Made by a program: the position numbers and the translations under genes. From assembly GCA_937915865.1 (NCBI GenBank), contig CALGIG010000107.1, positions 1 to 64,000 on the forward strand: a stretch of DNA of 64,000 nt, read 5' to 3'. Shown here piece by piece: positions 37,070-45,364 of the stretch. The notes under the pieces are model-generated. The model had not been told where the DNA came from. It was given only the letters and a program-made list of their open reading frames with translations, and ran no database searches. The stretch is from an uncultured Prolixibacteraceae bacterium. GTDB taxonomy: Bacteria; Bacteroidota; Bacteroidia; Bacteroidales; Prolixibacteraceae. Every line of letters begins with the position of its first letter. Within the stretch, counting starts at the first letter, position 1.

Positions 37070-37759
37070 TTATAAATCCTGTAAAATAAAACCAACTTTT
37101 GGGATATTCTCAATTGTTATTGATGGGTCGGAACAGAAGTATTTTCTTAATTTCGAAATAAAAACGTCAAGGCTTCTGCCTGCAAAATAATCGTTTTCTC
37201 CCCATATAGCAATCAATATTTGTTCTCGTCGGATAACATTATTCTTATTCAGACAAAGGAATTTAAGAATAGAACTTTCCCGTTCGGTCAATCTTCGTTT
37301 TTGGCCATCTATTTCGAGCAATTGGTTTTGGTAATCGAAGGTAAACCGTCCTATTTCAAAAGTATTTTCGTTAATTGTTTTAGGTGGATGGCTACGGTTT
37401 AGAATTGCCTGGATTTTATAATACAGTTCGTCTTCGTCGAAAGGCTTTGTAATATAATCGTCTACTCCAATTTCGTAACCTTTCATTTTGTCTTCTTTAA
37501 GCGAACGGGCCGTGAGGAAAATAATAGGTATTTGCGGATTTAAAACCTTCATTTTCTTAGCCAGAGTGAAACCATCCATTTTGGGTAGCATTACATCAAG
37601 AATACAAAAATCGAAATGACCATTCTGGAATCCTGAAAAAGCAGTTTGCCCATCGCGGTAAAGCTTAACAGCAAAACCTTTATCTTCCAGGAACTCAACC
37701 AACAGGAATCCTAGATTTAAGTCGTCTTCTACAAGTAAAATATTCACAATCCGGCTCAT
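37070..37759 (-). CDS. OmpR-family response regulator, RprY-like
   Basis: A 229-residue regulator: receiver domain (about 6-118) with D-D pair EDD, phospho-Asp in CILDVMLPKMDG and lysine motif TKPF; winged-helix OmpR DNA-binding domain (about 130-228) with LTERESSILKFL and RSLDVFISKLRKYF. It follows the histidine kinase by 12 bp in the same operon. The arrangement and sequence resemble Bacteroides RprX-RprY. Targets may include the divergent lysine-rich peptide genes, but no site has been identified. Confidence 0.88.
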   Translation of the reverse strand: MSRIVNILLVEDDLNLGFLLVEFLEDKGFAVKLYRDGQTAFSGFQNGHFDFCILDVMLPKMDGFTLAKKMKVLNPQIPIIFLTARSLKEDKMKGYEIGVDDYITKPFDEDELYYKIQAILNRSHPPKTINENTFEIGRFTFDYQNQLLEIDGQKRRLTERESSILKFLCLNKNNVIRREQILIAIWGENDYFAGRSLDVFISKLRKYFCSDPSITIENIPKVGFILQDL

Positions 37760-37771
37760 TGTCTTTATTTT

Positions 37772-39070
37772 TCAATGTTCAGTATTCGTATATGCAGGGA
37801 AAATTAAGGTAAAAGTACTTCCTTTTTGAGGTTCGCTTTGCACCAATATTTTCCCATAATGGGCATCAATAACCATTTTAACATAGTATAATCCTATGCC
37901 AAATCCTTTGGTTGTATGTAAGTTGCCTGTCGAAATTCTATAATATTTTTCAAAAATTCGTTTATATTCTTTGGCTGGAAATCCAATTCCATTATCGGAT
38001 ATTGTTATGAATAGTTTGTTTTGAGAGTTATAAGTCGACACTATAATTTCTGGTTTCTCATTTGAATATTTAATGCTGTTTGAGAAAAGATTAATAAACA
38101 CATCGTTTAAATGCATGGCATCACCAAAAATAATAGTGTTAGTTGCCTGGTAATTGCAATTAATTGAACCTTCGCTTTGATGTAATTGAAATGATACTGC
38201 CTGAATTGCATCATCAATAATTGCCTGGAGATCAATTGTTTTTTTGTCGTAGTCGAATCCGCTGTTTTCAACTTCAGCCAACTTCAACAATCGATCTACC
38301 TGTTTCTGTAATTTTCTATTTTCTTCTTTGATGGCAGTTGCCAGGTTTATAGTGTTTTGGTCGCCTGTTTTTTGGTTTCGGGTAATAATCATGTTTCCTG
38401 CCAGCGAAATAGAGGAGATAGGCGTCATGAATTCGTGGGTCAGGTTTCCAACCATATCTTTAACATGCTGAGCGAACAACCTTTCTCTTCGATAATAGGC
38501 TAGGATAATAAATATGGTAGCCATTGTAAAGAGAATGAGTAAAACGGATGTGGCAAACATCATTATTAGCCTTTTAACAATAAACTTTTCGCGTCCGGGA
38601 AAGTGAATGGCCAGGTCTATGCTTGCATTGGGATCGGGCGAAGCAAACGATTGATGAAACAATTCGCCGTTTTTAACTTTCGATGTTGGCTCAACCGACA
38701 GGGTGTCTTCTCCATTAATAAGTAGAAACCGAAAATCGAGGTTTATATGGTAACGTTCAAGTTCTTTCTGAACTGTAGAGTCTAGCCGAGTAATAATATT
38801 TTGGGTAAAAACTTCCTGAGAGTTGATTAAGCTGTCTTTTTCGATGCTGTTTTGCATTGCAGTATTCAGGGCCTCATCTTTAGTCATTTCAAGTACCGTT
38901 TGCTGAAGCGCCATATTTACACCTTTCTTAAAAATAGTTTCCTGCATTTTTATCGATTCCATGAGCCAGTCTATCTGAATTACAAGTAAACCGAGCATCG
39001 ATGCTACGGCCATAATTGACAGAACCAGACGGTGGTTTTTTTTACTAAACTGAATCTTAAAACGCTTCAT
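37772..39070 (-). CDS. Sensor histidine kinase, RprX-like
   Basis: A 432-residue membrane kinase. TM1 is about 14-36 and TM2 about 165-190; they enclose a periplasmic sensor of about 130 residues. H-box with NLTHEFMTPISSI; N box NLFSNSIKYS; DNGIGFP and GFGIGLYYVK in the ATPase domain. It phosphorylates the adjacent OmpR-type regulator. The H-box reads HEFMTP, a Bacteroidota variant of HELRTP. It is divergent from the gene at 39264. Confidence 0.9.
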   Translation of the reverse strand: MKRFKIQFSKKNHRLVLSIMAVASMLGLLVIQIDWLMESIKMQETIFKKGVNMALQQTVLEMTKDEALNTAMQNSIEKDSLINSQEVFTQNIITRLDSTVQKELERYHINLDFRFLLINGEDTLSVEPTSKVKNGELFHQSFASPDPNASIDLAIHFPGREKFIVKRLIMMFATSVLLILFTMATIFIILAYYRRERLFAQHVKDMVGNLTHEFMTPISSISLAGNMIITRNQKTGDQNTINLATAIKEENRKLQKQVDRLLKLAEVENSGFDYDKKTIDLQAIIDDAIQAVSFQLHQSEGSINCNYQATNTIIFGDAMHLNDVFINLFSNSIKYSNEKPEIIVSTYNSQNKLFITISDNGIGFPAKEYKRIFEKYYRISTGNLHTTKGFGIGLYYVKMVIDAHYGKILVQSEPQKGSTFTLIFPAYTNTEH

Positions 39071-39224
39071 CGATCTGATTAATAGTGAATTGTTAATTGG
39101 ATTTTTAATTGCCAGGTTATTCTATTCTCATTGCTAAAGTAAAGATATTCAATAAAAACCATTTTAAGGACGATATTAACAAGGCATTAACAAGTTGGTA
39201 ACGCTCGTTAGATTTTAATGGATT

Positions 39225-39232
39225 TATTTTTG
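39225..39232 (+). promoter_or_regulatory. -7 box of the first lysine-rich peptide gene
   Basis: TATTTTTG, an exact TAnnTTTG match, lies 31 bp before the ATG at 39264. Confidence 0.6.
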
Positions 39233-39263
39233 AATCGTAGTTGAATGAGATAATTAGCAAACA

Positions 39264-39479
39264 ATGACAACAGTTAAAGGATTTGTAATGGCGTTTGCAT
39301 TAATGCTAGTCGTTACAGTAACAGGTTCAGCCTCGAATTCGGTGGCTGGGTTTAAATACCAAACAGAAAATTTGGAAATGTCTAAAGCAGTAGCCAGTTC
39401 TGCTTCGAATGTGAGTAAAGCCAAAAAGGTACATAAAAAAGCCCATAAAAAACCCAGAGGCAAGAAAGTAAGAAAATAG
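39264..39479 (+). CDS. Small exported protein with lysine/histidine-rich tail
   Basis: A 71-residue protein. The N-terminal signal peptide (about 1-24, hydrophobic VMAFALMLVVTV, then GSASNS) is followed by a short linker and a strongly basic tail (KAKKVHKKAHKKPRGKKVRK). It has an exact promoter -7 box. No known family. The tail could bind anionic polymers such as LPS, DNA or heme, or be a low-complexity envelope peptide; function unknown. A similar peptide follows at 39584. Confidence 0.7.
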   Translation: MTTVKGFVMAFALMLVVTVTGSASNSVAGFKYQTENLEMSKAVASSASNVSKAKKVHKKAHKKPRGKKVRK

Positions 39480-39583
39480 TTTGAATAACAGATTTAGAAT
39501 TAATATATGTATTAACATTCTGTATTTCAATGCGATATAGAATTGAAGTGCAGGTAAAAAATTAACAATTTAAATTTAAAATC

Positions 39584-39784
39584 ATGAAAAAGTTAGCATT
39601 AATCTCGGTTTGTGTTTTAGGTTTGGCAGTTGCTGGTAGTGCAATGACTCAAACTCCTGCAAAAAAAGAAGCTCCTAAAAAAGAAGCTGTTGCTCCTGCA
39701 AAGAAAGAAGTAAAGAAAGACGCTACTGCAAAGAAAGTTGAAACTAAAAAAGCTGATGCTAAAAAAACTGACGCTAAGAAGTAA
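39584..39784 (+). CDS. Small exported Lys/Ala-rich repeat protein
   Basis: A 66-residue protein with a signal peptide (about 1-22, MKKLALISVCVLGLAVAGSA). The rest is almost entirely Lys, Ala, Glu, Asp, Thr and Pro in short repeats (PAKKE, APKKE, KKADAKKTDAKK). It is predicted to be exported, highly charged and disordered. It is followed by a strong terminator. Function unknown; similar tiny K/A-rich exports occur in other Bacteroidota. Confidence 0.7.
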   Translation: MKKLALISVCVLGLAVAGSAMTQTPAKKEAPKKEAVAPAKKEVKKDATAKKVETKKADAKKTDAKK

Positions 39785-39806
39785 TAATCTATTTGAAGTT
39801 GAAGTG

Positions 39807-39836
39807 AAAATGCTCCCATACTGGGGGCATTTTTTG
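39807..39836 (+). terminator. Rho-independent terminator after the Lys/Ala-rich peptide gene
   Basis: ATGCTCCC (39810-39817) pairs with GGGGGCAT (39823-39830), with a 5-nt loop, followed by TTTTTTG. Confidence 0.85.
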
Positions 39837-39911
39837 TTTATAATAATTGTACCCTTTGTTGTTTTTCAACGAAACTTATCAGTATTTTGTAATAGCAAAA
39901 TCGGTTCAATC

Positions 39912-41141
39912 ATGCAGGTTTCCAAATCGTTTCGGTTACATATAGGTATTTTTGGGAAGCGTAATGCTGGTAAGTCATCAGTTTTGAATGCCTTGACCAG
40001 CCAGGAAGTATCAATTGTATCTGAAGTAGCCGGAACAACTACCGATCCGGTGGAGAAACCAATGGAATTATTACCGCTTGGGCCAGTGCTTTTTATTGAT
40101 ACTGCCGGAATTGACGATACCGGCGCACTTGGGGCGAAGCGGATAAGGAAAACGATGCAGGTTTTTGACCGAACTGATGTGGGAATGATTATTTCGACCC
40201 TGGCTGACTGGGGCGATTTTGAAGAACTTATTCTGAAAGAGCTGAAAGACAGGAATATTCCAGTTGTCGTTGTTTTGAATAAATCGGATATTGGATTTTC
40301 GAACGATTTTCTGAAACAAAAATTTGCTGCTGAGAAGATTGTTTTTGTAGAGACTTCAGCACTTACGGGAGCAGGAATTCAGTATTTACGGCAAGCTATT
40401 TTAAAAATTGCACCTGATGATTTTATAAATCGTCCTGGAATTGTGTCTGATCTGGTACCTCCAGGTGAAGCTGCCATTTTGGTTGTACCAATCGACAAAG
40501 AAGCGCCGAAAGGCAGGTTGATTTTACCCCAGGTACAAACTATTCGCGATTTGCTTGATAACGATTCGTTTTGCATGGTTGTGAAAGAGCGCGAGTTGCG
40601 CGAAGCTTTCACCCGGCTGAATAAACCACCCAAACTGGTTGTAACCGATAGCCAGGCCTTTTTAAAGGTTGCCGCCGATACTCCGACAGAAATCCCGTTA
40701 ACAAGTTTTTCTATTCTTTTTGCACGTTATCAAGGCGATTTACCCGAGATGGTAAAAGGGGCTATGGCTATTGATAAACTAAAAACAGGAGACAAAGTAT
40801 TAATTGCTGAAGCATGCTCGCATCATCCTATTGGAGAGGATATTGGCACTGTAAAAATTCCAAGGTGGTTAACTCAGTATGTAGGAGGTAGGCTGGAATT
40901 TGTACATCATCGCGGGCACGATTTTCCTGAAAATCTATCTGAATTTAAACTGATAATACATTGTGGCGCTTGTATGTGGAATCGTCGGGAAATGCTTTCC
41001 AGGCTGATGAAAGCGCGTTTGGTCAATGTGCCATTAACAAATTATGGCCTTACAATTGCCTATTCACTTGGTATTTTCGAACGAGCACTTCAACCTTTTC
41101 CTGCTGTCCTTGAAATTTATAGAAACAATCATAATAACTAG
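39912..41141 (+). CDS. hydF: [FeFe]-hydrogenase maturation GTPase HydF
   Basis: Scaffold that carries the di-iron subcluster to apo-[FeFe]-hydrogenase, with HydE and HydG. From ATG 39912 the protein has 409 residues, the usual size. The GTPase domain has the P-loop GKRNAGKSS (about 15-23), AGTTTDP (switch I) and DTAGIDD. The C-terminal iron-sulfur ligands are C302 in CSHH and C351/C354 in HCGAC, the CxH-x45-HCxxC pattern. An in-frame ORF extends upstream to 39738, but those 58 codons overlap the previous gene and terminator, so they are not coding. hydE, hydG and the hydrogenase itself are not in the window. Confidence 0.93.
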   Translation: MQVSKSFRLHIGIFGKRNAGKSSVLNALTSQEVSIVSEVAGTTTDPVEKPMELLPLGPVLFIDTAGIDDTGALGAKRIRKTMQVFDRTDVGMIISTLADWGDFEELILKELKDRNIPVVVVLNKSDIGFSNDFLKQKFAAEKIVFVETSALTGAGIQYLRQAILKIAPDDFINRPGIVSDLVPPGEAAILVVPIDKEAPKGRLILPQVQTIRDLLDNDSFCMVVKERELREAFTRLNKPPKLVVTDSQAFLKVAADTPTEIPLTSFSILFARYQGDLPEMVKGAMAIDKLKTGDKVLIAEACSHHPIGEDIGTVKIPRWLTQYVGGRLEFVHHRGHDFPENLSEFKLIIHCGACMWNRREMLSRLMKARLVNVPLTNYGLTIAYSLGIFERALQPFPAVLEIYRNNHNN

Positions 41142-41144
41142 AAC

Positions 41145-42461
41145 ATGTGTATACGCTTGAAAATTTTTCCAATTGTTGTGTTTCTGTTTTTTCAGTTATC
41201 AACCAGGGCACAACGTTCAGCCGATGCCTTTACCGAAGGTAGTCCGGAAATTGTAGGTGTTTCGGAAAAACGACTCCAGTTGGTTGATCAACTTATTCAG
41301 GAGTATATTAATAAAGGATATATTCCCGGGGGTGTTTTCGTTGCTGCGCGCGATAACCAGATTATTTACAATAAAGCGTTCGGATATAAAATTCCTGACA
41401 AAAAAACTGTTTATAAGAAAGACGATATTTTCCGAATTTGCTCAATGACAAAGGCTGTTACAACCGTTGCCATTATGCAGTTGTACGAAAATGGCAAACT
41501 TGGGCTTGATGATGCTGTGAAAAATTACATACCAGCATTTGCGAAAACTCAGGTACTCGATACGTTCAATGAAAAAGATTCGAGCTACACAACAGTTCCT
41601 GTGAAATCACCGCTGACCATTCGTCACTTACTTACTCACACATCAGGAATTGCGTATGGCGACTTTTATCCGGGGAAGATACAAGCTGTGTATAAAAAGA
41701 ATAATATGCTTGGAGTTGGCCTATCTCATCCATCGTGGACAACAGAAGAATTTATCAACCGGCTGGCAGCCGTTCCTCTTGTTTTTCAGCCAGGCGATCA
41801 TTTCATGTATGGCCTGAACATGGATGTGCTTGGGCGAATCGTTGAGGTTGCTTCAGGAGAAAAGCTGGCTGATTATTTCCGTAAGCACATCTTTGAGCCG
41901 TTGGGTATGAAAGATACCTATTTTTACCTGCCAAAAGAAAAACAGTCAAGGCTGGCTCCAATTTATTCGTATGATGATAATGGCAATTTTCAGTTGCTAA
42001 ACAACGATCCACTTGTTTACAATCCTGATTATCCAAAGAATAACGACATTGGTCATTATGCCGGAGGCGGAGGGTTATCGTCGACAGCTATGGATTATGC
42101 AATTTTTATTGATGCCTTACTAAATAATGGTACTTACAAAGGAACCCGGATTCTCAGTAGGAAAACAATAGAGGTAATGACTGCTGACCAGATGATTAGT
42201 TTGAATCAGCAAGGAAAAGGCATGAGTCAGCGTCCGGGTGAAACTTTTTGTTTAGGTTTTGGGTTACGGACAGAGCAGGGAAAAGGCATTAACTCAAAAT
42301 CGCCCGGAACTTATGAATGGAGTGGCTATTTCACCACCAAGTTTTTTATTGACCCAAAAGAAGACCTTGTTTTTGTAGGTATGATGCAAATTCACGGGTT
42401 TAAACATGGCGAGTTCTGGGATCGCCTGACTGCAATTCTTTACAGTTCGATAGAAGAATAG
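41145..42461 (+). CDS. Exported serine hydrolase, beta-lactamase class C family
   Basis: A 438-residue protein with a signal peptide (about 1-22, ending TRAQ). The active-site serine is in SMTK (SxxK motif, around residue 99). A second motif region is MYGLNMDVLG, and a C-terminal Gly-rich stretch YAGGGGLSSTAMDY follows, typical of esterase/DD-peptidase-like members (EstB or LACTB type). It probably acts in the periplasm on an ester, lactone or peptide. It starts 3 bp after hydF, so they share a transcript, although no functional link is obvious. Confidence 0.85.
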   Translation: MCIRLKIFPIVVFLFFQLSTRAQRSADAFTEGSPEIVGVSEKRLQLVDQLIQEYINKGYIPGGVFVAARDNQIIYNKAFGYKIPDKKTVYKKDDIFRICSMTKAVTTVAIMQLYENGKLGLDDAVKNYIPAFAKTQVLDTFNEKDSSYTTVPVKSPLTIRHLLTHTSGIAYGDFYPGKIQAVYKKNNMLGVGLSHPSWTTEEFINRLAAVPLVFQPGDHFMYGLNMDVLGRIVEVASGEKLADYFRKHIFEPLGMKDTYFYLPKEKQSRLAPIYSYDDNGNFQLLNNDPLVYNPDYPKNNDIGHYAGGGGLSSTAMDYAIFIDALLNNGTYKGTRILSRKTIEVMTADQMISLNQQGKGMSQRPGETFCLGFGLRTEQGKGINSKSPGTYEWSGYFTTKFFIDPKEDLVFVGMMQIHGFKHGEFWDRLTAILYSSIEE

Positions 42462-42484
42462 TTTTGGGCTTTTACCATGTAAAA

Positions 42485-42528
42485 ATTAAAGCGACGTAAG
42501 ATGATCTTGTGTCGCTTTAATTTTTTTG
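42485..42528 (+). terminator. Rho-independent terminator after the hydF-serine hydrolase unit
   Basis: A perfect 11-bp stem ATTAAAGCGAC (42485-42495) / GTCGCTTTAAT (42511-42521), then TTTTTTT. Confidence 0.9.
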
Positions 42529-42546
42529 GAGCATTTCAACAACCTA

Positions 42547-42594
42547 TTTCGCAAAGTATACACAGTGTATATTACTGTTCGTTTCTTTGCGAAA
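42547..42594 (+). promoter_or_regulatory. Nested inverted repeats upstream of the hemerythrin/LuxR pair
   Basis: TTTCGCAAAG (42547-42556) and CTTTGCGAAA (42585-42594) form a perfect 10-bp inverted repeat. Between them, touching the left arm, is the 15-bp palindrome TATACAC-A-GTGTATA (42557-42571). It could be an operator or a structured leader; a second terminator is also possible, since CGTTTTTG follows. Confidence 0.6.
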
Positions 42595-42692
42595 CGTTTT
42601 TGTATTATTCCTTAACTTAAAGTTGTGATGTGTTGTTTGAACTTTTTTTCTGAATTATTGTCATCTTTAAACTTCGAAAACAACAGTATTTT

Positions 42693-43424
42693 ATGGAATT
42701 ATTCAACGAAAATAATAAGCTGGCAGCAGTAATTCACAAAGACCATTCACTTTTACCTGTAATTAATCGTCTGGGAGTGAGATTAGGCTTTGGCGACAAA
42801 ACAATACGGAATATTTGTGATGAAAATGGTATTGACCCTGCATTCTTTGTCGAAATTATTAATGTTTTCCATTATGAATCGTATTTCCCTGAACAGAAAT
42901 TAATGAATTTATCGGTAGTATATGTGGTTGATTACCTGATTAAAACCCACGAATATTATCGTAATTACCTTATACCTGAAATTGACCGTTTGCTACATCT
43001 TTTTCTCGAAAGTTGTGAAGGCCAGTGTCCTGAATCGGAAATGATTCTCAACTTTTACGAAAGATTACAGGAAGAATGTCTTGCTCATTTTAAAACCGAA
43101 GAAGAGGAAGAATTTCCATTTATTCTTGCACTAAATCAGGTTTTGAAAGGCAATACTGATAGTAATGAATTTAAAGACCAATTTAGTGCATTTAAAATGC
43201 GCAATTTTGAAGAAGATCATGGAAATATTGATGATAAAATGTTCGACTTGGAGAATATCATTATCAAATATCTTCCTCCGTCATATAATCAAAATATAGG
43301 TAATTCGTTACTTTCAAATTTATTCATGTTTGAGAAAGATTTAAAAAATCATTCACGTATCGAGGATAATATACTGTTACCTAAAGTAGATCAACTGATT
43401 AAGACACTAGCTGGTCATGAGTAA
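42693..43424 (+). CDS. Hemerythrin-like (HHE) protein, RIC-like
   Basis: A 243-residue cytoplasmic protein. The N-terminal segment (about 5-60) resembles the ScdA/RIC N-domain but lacks its CCGG cysteines. It is followed by a hemerythrin-like four-helix bundle with conserved His/Glu ligands: THEYYRNYLIPE, AHFKTEEEEEFPF, EEDHGNIDDKMF and NHSRIEDNILLPK. Such domains bind a di-iron centre and sense or handle O2, NO or iron-sulfur repair. The next gene, a LuxR-type regulator, overlaps by 8 nt, so the pair may couple di-iron chemistry to transcription; this is inference. Confidence 0.8.
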   Translation: MELFNENNKLAAVIHKDHSLLPVINRLGVRLGFGDKTIRNICDENGIDPAFFVEIINVFHYESYFPEQKLMNLSVVYVVDYLIKTHEYYRNYLIPEIDRLLHLFLESCEGQCPESEMILNFYERLQEECLAHFKTEEEEEFPFILALNQVLKGNTDSNEFKDQFSAFKMRNFEEDHGNIDDKMFDLENIIIKYLPPSYNQNIGNSLLSNLFMFEKDLKNHSRIEDNILLPKVDQLIKTLAGHE

Positions 43425-44016
43425 TTACTCAAATAAAATTGTTATAATCATCCATACTTCAGAAATTGTTCTGAAAGGCATGTCAGAAATACTGGAAGGT
43501 AGCCTGGCTGACGAGATTGTTGCACTTCGCCGCATCGATGAAATAATCAATTATTCCGAATTGAAAGGTGATTTGATCATCATTGCTTCTTCTTCGGAAC
43601 TTGGGAAAAACTTGCCTTTTCTGGAACAGGTGTTTCAGAATTCGACCAATTTGAAGTTCGTATCTTTTTATACCGAACAACCCGAGACTTATTCAGATGT
43701 AGCTATTTCGCTCAACGATGCGCCTTCGCTTATTTGCTACAAAATAAACGAAGTATTTAATTCGGCTATTTTAGGCGACGACGAAGCGGATTCTGAACTT
43801 ACCCGCCGTGAACTGGAAGTTTTACAATTAATTACCCGGGGCCTTTCAAATAAAGAAATTGCTGATCATCTTTATGTTAGCATACATACAGTAATATCGC
43901 ACCGTAAAAATATCTCAGAAAAAACCGGCATTAAATCGGCATCAGGCCTCACCATGTATGCCATTTTGAAAAAGATTGTTGATGTGAATGAAATCAATAC
44001 TTCTGATCTGGTTTAA
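43417..44016 (+). CDS. LuxR-type regulator with degenerate receiver domain
   Basis: A 199-residue regulator. The N-terminal half (about 5-115) has the receiver fold layout, but the expected phospho-Asp position (after strand 3, GDLIIIASS) is not Asp, so phosphorylation is unlikely. The C-terminal LuxR HTH (about 125-185) is intact: LTRRELEVLQLITRGLSNKEIADHLYVS then HTVISHRKNI (shown in part). It overlaps the hemerythrin gene by 8 nt, suggesting its signal comes from that protein rather than from a kinase. Confidence 0.85.
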   Translation: MSNYSNKIVIIIHTSEIVLKGMSEILEGSLADEIVALRRIDEIINYSELKGDLIIIASSSELGKNLPFLEQVFQNSTNLKFVSFYTEQPETYSDVAISLNDAPSLICYKINEVFNSAILGDDEADSELTRRELEVLQLITRGLSNKEIADHLYVSIHTVISHRKNISEKTGIKSASGLTMYAILKKIVDVNEINTSDLV

Positions 44017-44086
44017 TTGCAGCACTTAATGAATTTGGTCAGGTTTGTGGATAAAATAACTGATCGTTTTTCTCAAGTAAATTGCA

Positions 44087-44117
44087 TTGCAAAACCTTAC
44101 ATCTTTCTGTACTTTTG
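44087..44117 (+). promoter_or_regulatory. Promoter of mnmA
   Basis: TTG at 44087-44089, 20-bp spacer, TACTTTTG at 44110-44117 (exact TAnnTTTG), about 64 bp before the start codon. Confidence 0.7.
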
Positions 44118-44181
44118 CCCCCTCAGGAAAAAGTATCCAAATTGACTTGAAACTTTGAACCTGAAACTTTAAACTGCTATT

Positions 44182-45360
44182 ATGAGTCGTGTTGTAATTG
44201 GATTATCGGGAGGAGTTGATTCGAGTGTGGCTGCTTATTTGCTGAAGCAGCAGGGGCACGATGTAGTTGCTTTGTTCATGGTGAACTGGCACGACCGTAC
44301 CGGGGCTATCACTTCGGGTTGTACATGGGAAGACGATGCCATGATTGCTGAAATGGTGGCTAAAAAATTGAACATTCCGTTTCATATCGTAGATTTAAGT
44401 AAAGACTACAAACAACGCGTAGTCGATTATATGTTTGCCGAATACAGCAAAGGCCGCACACCCAACCCTGACGTGCTTTGCAACCGCGAAATTAAATTCG
44501 ACATTTTTCTCAACGAATGCCTGAAATTCGATGCCGACTTTGTAGCAACCGGACATTACTGCCGGAAGTCGGAATTTGAGAAAGACGGCAAAACGATCTA
44601 CCAACTATTGGCTGGATCGGACAACAACAAGGACCAGAGTTATTTTTTGTGCCAGCTGAACCAGTACCAGCTTTCGAAAGCGCTGTTTCCGGTCGGCCAC
44701 TTGGATAAGCCCGAAGTTCGCGAAATTGCCCGCCAGCAAAACCTTCCGACGGCCGAGCGCAAAGACTCGCAGGGAATTTGCTTTGTTGGGAAAGTTGATT
44801 TGCCCACCTTCCTTCAGCAACAGCTAGAGCCCAAAACCGGCAATGTGATTGAGATTCCGGCGGAGTTCATCGCGAAGAAAAAGAATATTGAAAAGACCGA
44901 AGAAAACTTCAGGAAACTGTGTTCGGCTTTCCCATACAAGCCGTGGAATGGCGAAGTAATTGGCGAGCATCGCGGTGCGCATTTTTACACCATTGGTCAG
45001 CGCAAAGGCCTGAATATTGGTGGGTACGAAAAACCATTATTTGTACTGGCAACCGACGTTGCGCGAAACATTATTTACGTTGGCGAAAGTCAGGGGCATC
45101 CGGGTTTGTTCCGACCGGGTTTATTTATAAAGTCCGAAGAAATTCATTGGGTTCGCCCCGATTTGGAGATGCAGCCTGGCGAAGAACGCCGCTACGATGT
45201 TCGCATCCGTTACCGGCAGCCGTTAGAGAAAGCCACTCTCTACCAGCGCGAAGATGGCATTTATATGCTGTTCGATGATGAGCAACGCGGAATTACTGCC
45301 GGCCAGTTTGCCGCCTGGTACGATGGCGACGAATTGATAGGGTCGGGGGTGATTGGGTGA
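44182..45360 (+). CDS. mnmA: tRNA-specific 2-thiouridylase
   Basis: Installs sulfur at U34 of Lys, Glu and Gln tRNAs. A 392-residue enzyme with the PP-loop GLSGGVDSSVAA near the N-terminus. Both catalytic cysteines are present: C100 in VLCNREIKF and C200 in GICFVG. The C-terminal half has YTIGQRKGLNIGGYEKPLF. Transcribed toward the defence operon, whose last gene (hsdM) ends 4 bp away on the opposite strand. Base composition looks more GC-rich than the preceding 10 kb (judged by eye). Confidence 0.95.
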   Translation: MSRVVIGLSGGVDSSVAAYLLKQQGHDVVALFMVNWHDRTGAITSGCTWEDDAMIAEMVAKKLNIPFHIVDLSKDYKQRVVDYMFAEYSKGRTPNPDVLCNREIKFDIFLNECLKFDADFVATGHYCRKSEFEKDGKTIYQLLAGSDNNKDQSYFLCQLNQYQLSKALFPVGHLDKPEVREIARQQNLPTAERKDSQGICFVGKVDLPTFLQQQLEPKTGNVIEIPAEFIAKKKNIEKTEENFRKLCSAFPYKPWNGEVIGEHRGAHFYTIGQRKGLNIGGYEKPLFVLATDVARNIIYVGESQGHPGLFRPGLFIKSEEIHWVRPDLEMQPGEERRYDVRIRYRQPLEKATLYQREDGIYMLFDDEQRGITAGQFAAWYDGDELIGSGVIG

Positions 45361-45364
45361 GACT

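Noticed and set aside
39738..39911. N-terminal extension of HydF
   Set aside because: It overlaps the Lys/Ala-rich peptide gene and its terminator, and HydF homologues start at the ATG at 39912 with MQVSK-type sequence.
42547..42594. FNR/CRP-type NO or oxygen operator
   Set aside because: The palindrome TATACAC-A-GTGTATA does not match TTGAT-N4-ATCAA, so no known regulator can be named.
44919..45278. 119-codon open frame inside mnmA
   Set aside because: Shadow frame within conserved mnmA; no independent start signal.
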